From: Ancylobacter oerskovii
Lineage (GTDB): Bacteria; Pseudomonadota; Alphaproteobacteria; Rhizobiales; Xanthobacteraceae
Assembly: GCF_018390555.1 (NCBI RefSeq)
Contig: NZ_JAHBGB010000044.1
Location: 27,424 to 91,423, forward strand
Length of the DNA: 64,000 bases
Direction of reading: 5' to 3'
In this document: positions 16,098-24,927 of the stretch, piece after piece
Position numbering within the stretch: the first letter of the stretch is position 1
Layout: every line of letters starts with the position of its first letter
Notes under the pieces: generated by a model
Databases searched by the model: none
Seen by the model: the letters and a program-made list of their open reading frames with translations, nothing else
What the model was told of the DNA's origin: nothing
Translations under genes and position numbers: made by a program

Positions 16098-17326
16098 GCG
16101 GCGCCGCCGGCAATGCCGCCGCCTTCAGGCGCGGCGCCTGCCCGACCCTGCCGGCGCCGATGGCGACCGGCGACGGACTGCTGGCGCGGCTCGCGCTCGC
16201 CGGGCCGCTGACGCCCCCGCAGGCCGCCGGGCTGGCGGCTCTGGCGCGGGATTGCGGCAATGGCATCATCGAGGTGACGGCGCGGGGGAAGCTGCAGCTG
16301 CGCGGGCTCGACGCGGTGGGGGCGGCGCGTCTGGCGGAGGGCGTGGGCGCGCTCGGCCTCGCGCTGCGCGAGGGGCTGGGCATCGAGACGAGCGCGCTGG
16401 CCGGGCGCGATCCAGCCGAGGCCTTCGATCCGCGTCCGCTGGCGGCGGCGATCGCGCAGGCGGCGCAGGTGGCAGGGCTGGCGGACCGGCTGGCGCCGAA
16501 GGTGAGCGTCGGCATCGATGGCGGCGGGGCGCTGGGCCTCGCCGGGCGCGATCTCGACATCGCGGTCTCGCCGGCGGCGGCCGGTTTTCGCATCGCGGCG
16601 GCCGGCGTGGCGATCGGGCGGACCCCGGCGCCGGGGCCGGTGGTGCTGGCGCTGCTGGAACGGCTCGCCGCCCTGGGGCCGCAGGCCAGAATGCGCGACC
16701 TGCTGGCGGCGGAGGGAGCGGCGGCGCTCGGCGCCGGGCTGGTGCCGGCCGAGGGGCGGGTCCCGTCGCCGGGCGAGCCGGTGGGCCGGCACGCGCTGGC
16801 CGAGGGGCGACATGGGGCGGGAAGATGCGCGCTCGGCCTCGCTCTGCCCTTCGGACAGATCGAGGCGGAGGGGTTGCAGGCGCTGGCCGGCCGGGCGGCC
16901 GAGCTCGGCGCGGACTTCATCGAGCCGGCCGGCGGGCGGGCGCTGGTGATCGGGCCATTGGACGAGGCGCGGGCCGATGCGCTGGCGCAAGCGGCCGGCG
17001 CGGCCGGCCTGATCGTCGACGCCGCCGATCCGCTGCGCCGGATCGCGGCCTGCCCGGGTGCGCCGGCCTGCGGCTCGGCGCGATTCGCCACGCGGGCGCT
17101 CGCCCGGCAATTGGTGCGCGGCCTCGCCGGAGGCCGCACGGTGCATGTCTCGGGCTGCGTGAAAGGCTGTGCGCATCCCGGCCGGGCCGACCTCACCATC
17201 GTGGGGCTGGACGAAGGGGCCGGGATCGTGGTCGAAGGCACGCCGCGCGACGCGCCGGTGCGGATCGTCCCCTTCGACGCGGCGGCCGGGGTCGTGCGTG
17301 CGTTTCTGGAGAGCGAGCTTGGCTGA
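16094..17326 (+). CDS. cobG: Precorrin-3B synthase CobG
   Basis: Oxygen-dependent monooxygenase that converts precorrin-3A to precorrin-3B, the step that defines the aerobic pathway. The 410-residue protein belongs to the sulfite/nitrite-reductase-like family; its Fe-S/siroheme-type cysteines are visible as CPGAPAC (Cys 320, 326) and GCVKGC (Cys 355, 359). The start overlaps the cobN stop by four bases and the 3' end overlaps cobH by eight. Its presence points to the aerobic route even though cobF is not seen. Confidence 0.95.
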   Translation: MSGAAGNAAAFRRGACPTLPAPMATGDGLLARLALAGPLTPPQAAGLAALARDCGNGIIEVTARGKLQLRGLDAVGAARLAEGVGALGLALREGLGIETSALAGRDPAEAFDPRPLAAAIAQAAQVAGLADRLAPKVSVGIDGGGALGLAGRDLDIAVSPAAAGFRIAAAGVAIGRTPAPGPVVLALLERLAALGPQARMRDLLAAEGAAALGAGLVPAEGRVPSPGEPVGRHALAEGRHGAGRCALGLALPFGQIEAEGLQALAGRAAELGADFIEPAGGRALVIGPLDEARADALAQAAGAAGLIVDAADPLRRIAACPGAPACGSARFATRALARQLVRGLAGGRTVHVSGCVKGCAHPGRADLTIVGLDEGAGIVVEGTPRDAPVRIVPFDAAAGVVRAFLESELG

Positions 17327-17969
17327 GGCCCACGACTACATGCGCGACGACTACATACGCGACGGCAACGCCATCTATGAGCGCTCCTTCGCGATCATCC
17401 GCGAGGAGGCCGAGCTCGGCCGCTTCACGCCGGAGGAAGCGGATGTCGCGGTGCGGATGATCCATGCCTGCGGCCTCGTCGAGGCGGCGCTCGCCATCGA
17501 CTTCGCGCCCGGTCTGGTCGGCGCGGCGCGGCGGGCGCTGGCGGCGGGCGCGCCGATCCTGTGCGACGCGCAGATGGTGGCGCATGGGGTGACGCGGGCG
17601 CGGCTGCCGGCGAACAACGAGGTGATCTGCACGCTGCGCGATCCCTCCGTGCCGGGGCTGGCGGAGCGGCTCGGCACCACCCGCTCGGCGGCGGCGCTGG
17701 AATTGTGGCGCGACCGGATGGAGGGGGCGGTGATCGCCATCGGCAACGCGCCGACGGCGCTGTTCCAGCTCATGGAGATGCTCGACGCCGGCGCGCCGAG
17801 GCCGGCGGCGATCCTCGGCATCCCCGTCGGCTTCGTCGGCGCGGCGGAATCCAAGGAGGCGCTGGCGGCGGGCGATCACGGCGTGCCGTGGCTGGTGGTG
17901 CGCGGGCGGCTGGGCGGCAGCGCCATGACGGCGGCGGCCATCAACGCGCTGGCGAGGGCGGGGATATGA
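17319..17969 (+). CDS. cobH: Precorrin-8X methylmutase CobH
   Basis: Moves the methyl group from C-11 to C-12 of precorrin-8X to give hydrogenobyrinic acid. The 216-residue protein contains YIRDGNAIYERSFAIIREEA at its N-terminus, the catalytic histidine region MIHACG, and a GFVGAAESK segment. I chose TTG 17319, which lies inside the end of cobG, because GGAGAG precedes it by five bases and the reading begins LAEAHDYM; ATG 17340 is the alternative and still precedes the conserved part. The stop overlaps the cobI start. Confidence 0.95.
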   Translation: MAEAHDYMRDDYIRDGNAIYERSFAIIREEAELGRFTPEEADVAVRMIHACGLVEAALAIDFAPGLVGAARRALAAGAPILCDAQMVAHGVTRARLPANNEVICTLRDPSVPGLAERLGTTRSAAALELWRDRMEGAVIAIGNAPTALFQLMEMLDAGAPRPAAILGIPVGFVGAAESKEALAAGDHGVPWLVVRGRLGGSAMTAAAINALARAGI

Positions 17970-18718
17970 GCGCGGCGATTGCGGGTGGCTGCCTGATCGG
18001 CGTCGGCGTCGGCCCCGGCGACCCCGAGCTGATGACGCTGAAGGCCGCGCGCGCGCTCGGCGAGGCCGATGTCGTCGCCTATTTCGCCAAGCGCGGCAAG
18101 GACAGCCATGCGCGGGCCATCGCGCAGGCGCATTTCCGCGCCGGGGCGCTGGAGCTGCCGCTCGACTATCCCGTGACCACCGAGCTCCACCGCCATGACG
18201 AGGGCTACCGGTCGCAGATCACCGGCTTCTACGACGACAGCGCCCGGCTCGTGGCCGGGCATCTCGACGCCGGGCGGAAGGTGGCGGTGCTCTCCGAGGG
18301 CGATCCGCTGTTCTACGGCTCCTACATGCACCTGCATGTGCGCCTCGCGGCGCGCTACCCGACCGAGGTGATTCCCGGCGTCACCGGCATGTCCGGCTGC
18401 TGGTCGCAGGCGGGCACGCCGATCGCCCAGGGCGACGACGTGCTCAGCGTGCTGCCGGGCACGCTGGAGGAGGCCGAGCTGGCGCGGCGGCTGGCGGCGG
18501 CCGACGCGGCGGTGATCATGAAGGTGGGGCGCAACCTGCCGAAGATCCGCCGGGCGCTGGAAACGGCGGGGCGGCTCGACCGGGCGCTCTATGTCGAGCG
18601 CGGCACCATGGCCGGCGGCGGGGCGATGCCGCTTGCCGCGCGGGGCGGGGAGGCGGCGCCCTATTTCGCCATCGTGCTGGTGCCCGGCTGGCAATTGCGG
18701 GCCGGAGCGGACGAATGA
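17966..18718 (+). CDS. cobI: Precorrin-2 C(20)-methyltransferase CobI
   Basis: SAM-dependent methylation of precorrin-2 at C-20. The 250-residue protein has the tetrapyrrole methylase glycine-rich start GVGVGPGDPELMTLKAARAL, the SEGDPLFYGSYMHLHVRL block and the VIPGVTGMSGCW segment of the CobI/CbiL type. Four-base overlaps with cobH and cobJ show tight coupling. Confidence 0.96.
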   Translation: MSAAIAGGCLIGVGVGPGDPELMTLKAARALGEADVVAYFAKRGKDSHARAIAQAHFRAGALELPLDYPVTTELHRHDEGYRSQITGFYDDSARLVAGHLDAGRKVAVLSEGDPLFYGSYMHLHVRLAARYPTEVIPGVTGMSGCWSQAGTPIAQGDDVLSVLPGTLEEAELARRLAAADAAVIMKVGRNLPKIRRALETAGRLDRALYVERGTMAGGGAMPLAARGGEAAPYFAIVLVPGWQLRAGADE

Positions 18719-19488
18719 GCGGCCGTCTCAGCGTCATCGGGCTCGGGCCCGGCGAGGCGCGCTGGCTGACGCCGGAGGCGTCGGCCGAGCTGGACGCCGC
18801 CGAGGCGGTCTATGGCTACGGCCCGTATCTCGACCGGGTGCCGGAGCGGGACGGCCAGAGCCGGCACGCCTCCGACAATCGCGAGGAGATCGCGCGCGCC
18901 GGCGCCGCGCTGGCCCATGCCGCCGGCGGCGCGAAGGTGGCGATGGTCTCGGGCGGCGATCCCGGCGTGTTCGCCATGGCGGCGGCGGTGATCGAGGCGA
19001 TCGAGGCCGGGCCGGCGGAATGGCGGGGGCTCGATCTGCGCGTGGTGCCGGGCATCACCGCCATGCTGATGGTGGCGGCACGGGCGGGGGCGCCGCTGGG
19101 GCATGATTTCTGCGCCGTCTCGCTCTCCGACAACCTCAAGCCGTGGGAGGCCGTGGAGCGGCGGCTGCGGCTCGCCGCGCAGGCGGGCTTCGCGATGGCG
19201 TTCTACAACCCGGTGTCGAAGGCGCGGCCCTGGCAGCTCGACCGGGCGTTCGACCTCCTGCGGGCGGAACTGCCGGGCACGGTGCCGGTGATCTTCGGCC
19301 GGGCGGCGGGGCGGGCTGACGAGAGGATCGCCACCGTGCCGCTCGCCGCGGCGCGGGGGGACATGGCCGACATGGCGACCTGCATCCTCGTCGGCACAGC
19401 CGCCACGCGGATCGTGGCGCGGCCGGGGCGGCCCGATCTCGTCTACACGCCGCGCCGCATGGACGCCGCCCGGCCGGAGCGGCCATGA
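18715..19488 (+). CDS. cobJ: Precorrin-3B C(17)-methyltransferase CobJ
   Basis: Ring-contracting methyltransferase acting on precorrin-3B. The 257 residues show IGLGPGEARWLTPEA, VYGYGPYLDRV, VSGGDPGVFAMAAAV, VVPGITAML and HDFCAVSLSDNLKPW, all typical. Its start overlaps cobI by four bases. Its last 46 bases overlap the 3' end of cobK on the other strand. Confidence 0.96.
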   Translation: MSGRLSVIGLGPGEARWLTPEASAELDAAEAVYGYGPYLDRVPERDGQSRHASDNREEIARAGAALAHAAGGAKVAMVSGGDPGVFAMAAAVIEAIEAGPAEWRGLDLRVVPGITAMLMVAARAGAPLGHDFCAVSLSDNLKPWEAVERRLRLAAQAGFAMAFYNPVSKARPWQLDRAFDLLRAELPGTVPVIFGRAAGRADERIATVPLAAARGDMADMATCILVGTAATRIVARPGRPDLVYTPRRMDAARPERP

Positions 19489-20282
19489 AGCCGCGCCTCC
19501 AGCCAGGCGAGGGCTTCCTCGACGCTCGTCGCGGCCGGCACGTCCGGGCGGGCGGGGCGGGCGAGGAGGATCACCTTCAGGCCGAGAAGGCGGGCGGCGT
19601 CGAGCTTGGCGGCGCTCGCCGTTCCCCCGCTGTTCTTGGCGAGGACGATCTCGATGCCGTGCGATTTGAAAAGATCGACCTCGGCGTCGAGGCGGAACGG
19701 GCCGCGGTCCAGGAGGTAGCCGGCATCGGCGACGGCGAGCGGCGGCTCGACCGGATCGACGCTGCGGATGAGGTAGCGGTGCTGCGGGGCGGCCTCCAGC
19801 GCGTGCACCTCGTTGCGCCCGAGGGCGGCGAAGACGCGGCGCGGGGCTTCGCCGAGCAGAGAGAGGGCGGCGGGAAGCGTCGGCGCCTGCTGCCAGTCGT
19901 CGCCGGGGCGGGGCGTCCAGGCCGGGCGGGCGAGTGCGAGGAGCGGCACGCCGGTCCTGCGGGCGGCCTCGGCGGCGTTCGCCGACATGGCGGCGGCGAA
20001 GGGGTGGGTGGCGTCGATCAGCGCGTCGATGCCCTCGGCTTGCAAGTGCGCCGCAAGTCCCTCGGCGCCGCCGAAGCCGCCGATGCGGGTCGGCGCCGGA
20101 TAGGCGACCGGGTTGCGCGTGCGTCCGGCAAGCGACACGCTGGGTGCGATGTCGGCACGGCCCGCGAGCGCCTCCACCAGGGCCCGCGCGTCGCTGGTGC
20201 CGCCGAGCACGAGCACGCGCAGCGGAAGGGACGCGGAATGGGGAGCGGCGATGCCGGGAGCTGAAGCCGTGGTGGGTGACAT
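19443..20282 (-). CDS. cobK: Precorrin-6A reductase CobK, antisense between cobJ and cobL
   Basis: NADPH-dependent reduction of precorrin-6A to precorrin-6B. Up to 279 residues; the conserved part starts at LRVLVLGGTSDARAL and includes DATHPFAAAMSANA, an arginine/GRNE segment and KNSGGTASAAKLDAA. The first 25 residues look non-conserved, so the true start is uncertain; ATG 20294 or a non-ATG codon nearer LRVLVL is possible. It is on the minus strand, tail to tail with cobJ (46-bp overlap) and head to head with cobL, whose ATG lies on the complementary strand of the same CATG. There is no room for a promoter between cobK and cobL, so it must be transcribed from within cobL or by readthrough. 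Confidence 0.93.
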   Translation of the reverse strand: MSPTTASAPGIAAPHSASLPLRVLVLGGTSDARALVEALAGRADIAPSVSLAGRTRNPVAYPAPTRIGGFGGAEGLAAHLQAEGIDALIDATHPFAAAMSANAAEAARRTGVPLLALARPAWTPRPGDDWQQAPTLPAALSLLGEAPRRVFAALGRNEVHALEAAPQHRYLIRSVDPVEPPLAVADAGYLLDRGPFRLDAEVDLFKSHGIEIVLAKNSGGTASAAKLDAARLLGLKVILLARPARPDVPAATSVEEALAWLEARLHGRSGRAASMRRGV

Positions 20283-20294
20283 GGTGGGTGACAT
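20271..20294. repeat. 12-bp tandem duplication at the cobK/cobL start codons
   Basis: GGTGGGTGACAT occurs twice in a row (20271-20282, 20283-20294). Because ATG and CAT overlap as CATG, each copy supplies a start codon to cobL on the plus strand (20281, 20293) and to cobK on the minus strand (20282, 20294). Confidence 0.85.
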
Positions 20295-21558
20295 GGCGGC
20301 GGACAATGCGCCGGCGCGGCGCTGGTTGTCCATCGTCGGCCTCGGCGAGGACGGCCTGGACGGGCTCTCGCCGCGCGGGCGCGCGCTGATCGAAGAGGCC
20401 GAGGTGGTGTTCGGCGGCGCGCGGCATCTCGCTCTGGCCCGCGAGGCGATCCGCGGCGCGGCGCGGGCGTTTCCCGCCGAGGCACGGGCCTGGCCGAGCC
20501 CGTTCGAGGACGGGGTGAGGCAGGTGCTGGCGCTGGCGGGCGGACGGGTGTGCGTCTTGGCCTCCGGCGACCCGTTCCTGCACGGTGTCGGCACGGTGCT
20601 GGCGCGGCATGTGCCGGCCGGGGAGATGGAGGTGGTGCCGGCGCCCTCCGCCTTCAGCCTGGCGGCGGCGCGGCTGGGCTGGGCGCTGAACGAGACGGCG
20701 CTGGTCTCCGCGCATGGACGGGCGGTGGAGACGGTGCGGCGGCATCTGCACGACGCAAGCCGGGTGCTGGTGCTGACCTCCGATGCCGAAGGGCCGGCGG
20801 CGCTGGCGGCGCTGCTCGCCGCGAGCGGGTTCGGTGCCTCGCGCCTCACCGTGCTGGAGGCGCTGGGCGGTCCGCGCGAGCGGGTGCGCGCGGCGCCGGC
20901 GGAGGGCTTCGCGCTGGCCGACATCCACCCGCTCAACCTCGTCGGCATCGAGGTGGCGGCGGGCGAGGGCGCGCGGGAGATCCCGCTCACGCCCGGCCTG
21001 CCGGACGAGTGGTACGAGAATGACGGGCAGCTGACCAAGCGCGGCATCCGTGCGCTGACGCTGGCGGCGCTGGCGCCGCGCCGGGGTGAATTGTTATGGG
21101 ACATCGGCGCCGGGGCGGGGTCGATCGGCATCGAATGGATGCTGGCCGATCCCTCGCTCAAGGCCATCGCCATCGAGGAGCGCGGCGAGCGGGCTTCGCG
21201 GGTGGAGCGGAACGCGCGGGCGCTCGGCGCCCCCGGCCTGCGGGTGGTGGAGGGCCGGGCGCCGGAGGCGCTGGAAGGATTGCCGGCGCCCGACGTCGTC
21301 TTCGTCGGCGGCGGCGCGAGCGAGGCTGGCGTGCTGGAGGCGGCCATCGAGGCGCTCAAGCCCGGCGGGCGGCTGGTCGTCAATGCGGTGACGCTGGAGA
21401 CCGAGGCGGTGCTGCTGGCGCGCCACGCCGCGCTCGGCGGCGGGCTGACGCGGATCGCGATGGCGCAGGCCTCCCCCGTCGCCGGCATGACCGGCTGGCG
21501 GCCGGCGATGCCGGTCACGCAATGGACGTGGCTCAAGCCGCGCATGGTGGCGCGATGA
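20281..21558 (+). CDS. cobL: Precorrin-6Y C(5,15)-methyltransferase (decarboxylating) CobL
   Basis: Bifunctional enzyme that methylates C-5 and C-15 and decarboxylates the acetate chain of precorrin-6B. The 425 residues comprise an N-terminal CbiE-like methylase ([31 protein letters not shown]) and a C-terminal CbiT-like class I methyltransferase ([29 protein letters not shown]). ATG 20281 and ATG 20293 both follow GGTGGGTGAC, the result of a 12-bp duplication. The stop overlaps cobE (ATGA). Confidence 0.95.
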   Translation: MVGDMAADNAPARRWLSIVGLGEDGLDGLSPRGRALIEEAEVVFGGARHLALAREAIRGAARAFPAEARAWPSPFEDGVRQVLALAGGRVCVLASGDPFLHGVGTVLARHVPAGEMEVVPAPSAFSLAAARLGWALNETALVSAHGRAVETVRRHLHDASRVLVLTSDAEGPAALAALLAASGFGASRLTVLEALGGPRERVRAAPAEGFALADIHPLNLVGIEVAAGEGAREIPLTPGLPDEWYENDGQLTKRGIRALTLAALAPRRGELLWDIGAGAGSIGIEWMLADPSLKAIAIEERGERASRVERNARALGAPGLRVVEGRAPEALEGLPAPDVVFVGGGASEAGVLEAAIEALKPGGRLVVNAVTLETEAVLLARHAALGGGLTRIAMAQASPVAGMTGWRPAMPVTQWTWLKPRMVAR

Positions 21559-21962
21559 TCGTGGCGGGGGTCGGCAGCCGGCGCGGCGCCAGCGCGCAGG
21601 AGGTCTGCGCCGCGGTGCGCGGCGCCCTGGCGCGCTACGGCATAAGGCTCGGCGAGATCTCGCTGATGGCGACGCCGGCGCTGAAGGGATCGGAGCCGGG
21701 CATCATGAAGGGGGCGCTCGACCTCGGCCTGCTGCTGGTCATGGTGCCGCAGGCGCAGATGGAGGCGGCGGGGGCGCGGGCCGTCACCCATTCGGAACGG
21801 GTGGTGGCGCTGATGGGCGTGCCCTCGGTGGCGGAGGCGGCGGCGCTGGCGGCGGCCGGGCGCGGCTCGACGCTGCTGGGGCCGCGCTTCGTGCTGGGGC
21901 CGGTGACGTGCGCGCTGGCGCGCGAGCGCGACAAGGCGAGCCCGGAGGCGGACCCGACATGA
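21555..21962 (+). CDS. cobE: CobE (CbiG C-terminal domain) cobalamin biosynthesis protein
   Basis: A 135-residue protein matching CobE / the C-terminal domain of Cbi[17 protein letters not shown] at the start and [22 protein letters not shown] later. CbiG opens the delta-lactone in the anaerobic route; the exact aerobic role of stand-alone CobE is less clear. It overlaps cobL and cobM by four bases each, so its expression is tied to theirs. Confidence 0.9.
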   Translation: MIVAGVGSRRGASAQEVCAAVRGALARYGIRLGEISLMATPALKGSEPGIMKGALDLGLLLVMVPQAQMEAAGARAVTHSERVVALMGVPSVAEAAALAAAGRGSTLLGPRFVLGPVTCALARERDKASPEADPT

Positions 21963-22717
21963 CCGTGCATTTCATCGGCGCCGGGCCGGGAGCGGCGGAT
22001 CTCATCACCCTGCGGGGGCGCGAGCTGATCGGCCGCTGTCCGGTGTGCCTCTATGCCGGCTCGCTGGTGCCGGCGGAGATGCTCGGCTGGTGCCCCCCCG
22101 GCGCCCGCCTCGTCGACACCGCGCCGCTGTCGCTGGACGAGATCGAGGCGGAATATGTGCGCGCCGAGGCGGCGGGCGCGGATGTGGCGCGGCTGCATTC
22201 CGGCGACCTTTCCATCTATTCGGCGGTGGCCGAGCAGATGCGCCGGCTCGACCGGCTCGGCATCGCCTATACGCTGACGCCCGGCGTGCCGGCCTTCGCG
22301 GCGGCGAGCGCGGTGCTGGGGCGCGAACTCACCGTACCGGGCGTCGCCCAGAGCGTGGTGCTGACGCGGGTGTCGGGGCGCGCCTCCGCCATGCCGGCGG
22401 CCGAGACGCTGGAGGCCTTCGCGTCGACCGGGGCGACGCTGGTGCTGCATCTCGCCATCCATGCCCTGCCGCAGCTGGTCGAGCGGCTGCTGCCCACCCA
22501 CGGCGCCGACTGCCCGGTGGCGGTGGTGGTGGAGGCGAGCCGGCCAGGCGAGCGGGTGATCACCGGCACGCTGGGAGACATTCTCGCGCGCCATGGCGAG
22601 GCGCCGGCGGAGCGGGCGGCGCTGATCCTCGTCGGCCGGGCGCTCGGTGCCGAGGATTTCCGCGAGAGCGCGCTTTACGACGCGCACTACCAGCGCCGCT
22701 TCCGGGGGCGGGAATGA
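21959..22717 (+). CDS. cobM: Precorrin-4 C(11)-methyltransferase CobM
   Basis: SAM-dependent methylation of precorrin-4 at C-11. The 252-residue protein shows [45 protein letters not shown] and [15 protein letters not shown], the family signature. It overlaps cobE by four bases and is the last gene before the repeat-filled gap that precedes cobB. Confidence 0.96.
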   Translation: MTVHFIGAGPGAADLITLRGRELIGRCPVCLYAGSLVPAEMLGWCPPGARLVDTAPLSLDEIEAEYVRAEAAGADVARLHSGDLSIYSAVAEQMRRLDRLGIAYTLTPGVPAFAAASAVLGRELTVPGVAQSVVLTRVSGRASAMPAAETLEAFASTGATLVLHLAIHALPQLVERLLPTHGADCPVAVVVEASRPGERVITGTLGDILARHGEAPAERAALILVGRALGAEDFRESALYDAHYQRRFRGRE

Positions 22718-23099
22718 AGGGGCGTAGGAGGTGGGGCGGGCGGGCCAGGACGAACATCCTTCGAGGCTCGCTGCGCTCGCAGCTCAGGATGACGGCGCTT
22801 TGTGAGCGATCCGAAAGAGCCTGGCCATCCACCGCGCCATCGAAGGGAGACGTCTCCACCGCGCCCTTTCTCTCCCTTTCCCCGTCGGGGAGAGGGAGCT
22901 TCGCCGCTCTTTCGGCCATGACGGGTCAGACACTCAGGATGAGGTGGTCCTTGGAGGAGACCGGAAGCAAGGGGACGCGGAGCGGTATACATCCCGGCCG
23001 GGCGGTTCAGGATACCGTTCATCCTTGCAAGAAAGAGCACCCTCATCCTGAGGTGCGAGCGCAGCGAGCCTCGAAGGATGCTCGTCCGGGAGCGGCGGC
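22718..23099. repeat. Intergenic mosaic of dispersed palindromic repeats between cobM and cobB
   Basis: Within 382 bases lie CATCCTTCGAGGCTCGCTGC...AGCTCAGGATGA (22755-22790), CTCCCTTTCCCCGTCGGGGAG (22872-22899 region), CACTCAGGATGAGGTGGTCC (from 22931) and CCTCATCCTGAGGTGCGAGC...AGCCTCGAAGGATG (23041-23083). These are the same two families that interrupt cobN. No gene is evident here. Confidence 0.88.
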
Positions 23100-24434
23100 A
23101 TGACCTCCCTTGAACGCGCCACCGCCGGTCCGCGCGCGATCATCCTCGCCGCGCCGCGCTCCGGCTCCGGCAAGACCACGGTGACGCTCGGCGTCGTCGC
23201 GGCGCTGGCGCGGCGGGGGGTGAAGGTGCGGGCGGTGAAGTCCGGGCCGGACTATATCGATCCCGCCTTCCACGCGGTGGCGAGCGGCCGGCCGGGGCTG
23301 AACCTCGACAGCTTCGCCATGGCCCCGGAACTGCTGGCCGGCCTCCTCGCCGAAGCCGGGCGCGCCGCGGAACTGGTGATCATCGAGGCCTCGATGGGGC
23401 TGTTCGACGGGATTTCCGGCGAGGCGGGCCGTTCCGGCGCCGCCGCCGATCTCGCGGCGCGGTTCGGCCTGCCGGTCGTGCTGGTGATGGACGTTTCCGG
23501 GCAGTCGCAATCCGCCGCCGCGGTGGTGCGCGGCTTCGCCGCCCACGACCCGCGGGTGCGGATCGCCGCGGCGCTGCTCAACAAAGTGGCGAGCCCGCGC
23601 CATCGCGCACAGGTCGAGGAGGCGATGGCGGCGCTGCCGCTGCCGGTGATCGGCGCCGTGCCGCGCGATGCGACGCTCGGCCTGCCGGAGCGCCATCTCG
23701 GGCTGGTGCAGGCCGCCGAGCATCCCGAACTCGCCGCGCATCTCGACCGCCTCGCGGCGATGGCGCAGGCGCATGTCGATCTCGACGCGCTGGTCGGGCT
23801 GGCGGCGCCGCTCGATCTCGCGGCGCCGCTGCGGCCGGCGATCGCGCCGCCGGGACAGCGCATCGCGCTGGCCGCCGACGTCGCCTTCGGCTTCGCCTAT
23901 GAACATCTCGTCGGCGGCTGGCGGGCGGCGGGCGCCGAGATCGTGCCGTTCTCGCCGCTGGCCGACCAGGGGCCGGACGCGGCGTGCGACGTGTGCTGGC
24001 TGCCGGGCGGCTATCCCGAACTGCACGGCGGGCGGCTGGCGGCGGCCTCGACCTTTCTCGACGGCGTCCGGCGCTTCGCGGGGAAGCGGCCGGTGCATGG
24101 CGAGTGCGGCGGCTACATGGTGCTGGGCGAGGCACTGGAGGATGCCGACGGCGCGACCCATCGGATGCTGGGCCTGCTCGGCCATGAAACCAGCTTCGCC
24201 CGCCGCCGGCTCAATCTCGGCTACCGCCGGGCGACGACGCTGGCGCCGGGGCCGCTCGGTCCGCAGGGGACAAGCCTGCGCGGCCACGAGTTCCATTATG
24301 CCAGCGTCACAAAGCCCGGCGACGATGCGCCGCTCGTCACACTGGCGGACGGACAGGGTAAGCCGTTGGGGCCGGCGGGAAGCCGGCGCGGCCTCGTCTC
24401 CGGGGCCTTCTTCCATGTGATTGCGCAGGAGTGA
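23100..24434 (+). CDS. cobB: Cobyrinate (hydrogenobyrinate) a,c-diamide synthase CobB
   Basis: Glutamine-dependent amidation of the a and c side chains of hydrogenobyrinic acid. The 444 residues have an N-terminal ATPase domain (APRSGSGKTT, KSGPDYIDPAFH, EASMGLFDG) and a C-terminal amidotransferase domain (PGGYPELH, catalytic Cys in GECGGYMVLGE, GHEFHY). The ATG is preceded by GGGAGCGGC. It is separated from cobM by 382 bases of repeats, so it may rely on readthrough or on an unseen promoter. Confidence 0.96.
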   Translation: MTSLERATAGPRAIILAAPRSGSGKTTVTLGVVAALARRGVKVRAVKSGPDYIDPAFHAVASGRPGLNLDSFAMAPELLAGLLAEAGRAAELVIIEASMGLFDGISGEAGRSGAAADLAARFGLPVVLVMDVSGQSQSAAAVVRGFAAHDPRVRIAAALLNKVASPRHRAQVEEAMAALPLPVIGAVPRDATLGLPERHLGLVQAAEHPELAAHLDRLAAMAQAHVDLDALVGLAAPLDLAAPLRPAIAPPGQRIALAADVAFGFAYEHLVGGWRAAGAEIVPFSPLADQGPDAACDVCWLPGGYPELHGGRLAAASTFLDGVRRFAGKRPVHGECGGYMVLGEALEDADGATHRMLGLLGHETSFARRRLNLGYRRATTLAPGPLGPQGTSLRGHEFHYASVTKPGDDAPLVTLADGQGKPLGPAGSRRGLVSGAFFHVIAQE

Positions 24435-24437
24435 GCC

Positions 24438-24815
24438 ATGACGCCCTATCGCCGCCTGATCGTGTTGCTGTCCGGGATTTTCGGCGTGGCCGGCGTCGGC
24501 CTCGCGGCGGCGGCGGCGCATGCGGTGCCCGATCCCAGCCTCGCCACCGCCGCCAGCTTCCTGATGATCGGCGCCGCGGCGCTGGCCGGCTGCGCGGCGC
24601 TGGCGGTGGCGGGCGGGCGACGCCGCTCCTTCGCCGATCTCGGCGCCGGGCTGATCGCGCTGGGCACCCTCCTGTTCAGCGGCGCCATCGCCGTGCGGGT
24701 GCTTCTGGATGCCGTGCTTTTTCCTATGGCCGCCCCGACCGGCGGGACTATGCTGATGGTCGGATGGGCGGCGCTGGGACTGGCGGCCTTCGAGAGGGCG
24801 CAGGCGCGGGCATGA
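24438..24815 (+). CDS. DUF423 family membrane protein
   Basis: A 125-residue protein with four hydrophobic helices and the DUF423 (YgdD-like) layout: an N-terminal helix with GIFGVAGVGLAAAAAHAV, GTLLFSGAIAVRVLL in the middle and APTGGTMLMVGWAALGLAAF at the end. The function of this family is not known. It starts three bases after the cobB stop, so it is probably cotranscribed; a B12 link is not implied by the family. Confidence 0.87.
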   Translation: MTPYRRLIVLLSGIFGVAGVGLAAAAAHAVPDPSLATAASFLMIGAAALAGCAALAVAGGRRRSFADLGAGLIALGTLLFSGAIAVRVLLDAVLFPMAAPTGGTMLMVGWAALGLAAFERAQARA

Positions 24816-24927
24816 GGAGCCGCCGGCGAGTTGGCCAAAAGGTTGCATGGCCGGTGCGGGCATTCGCCGGGCCGTTGAACATGGCAGGATGCGGGCGGCC
24901 GATCGCCACGGGGAGCGTTAGTCGCAG

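Noticed and set aside
18661-20928. Long minus-strand frames opposite cobJ and cobL
   Set aside because: They mirror strongly GC3-biased genes on the plus strand; only the cobK portion (19443-20282, in a different frame) has recognisable protein sequence.
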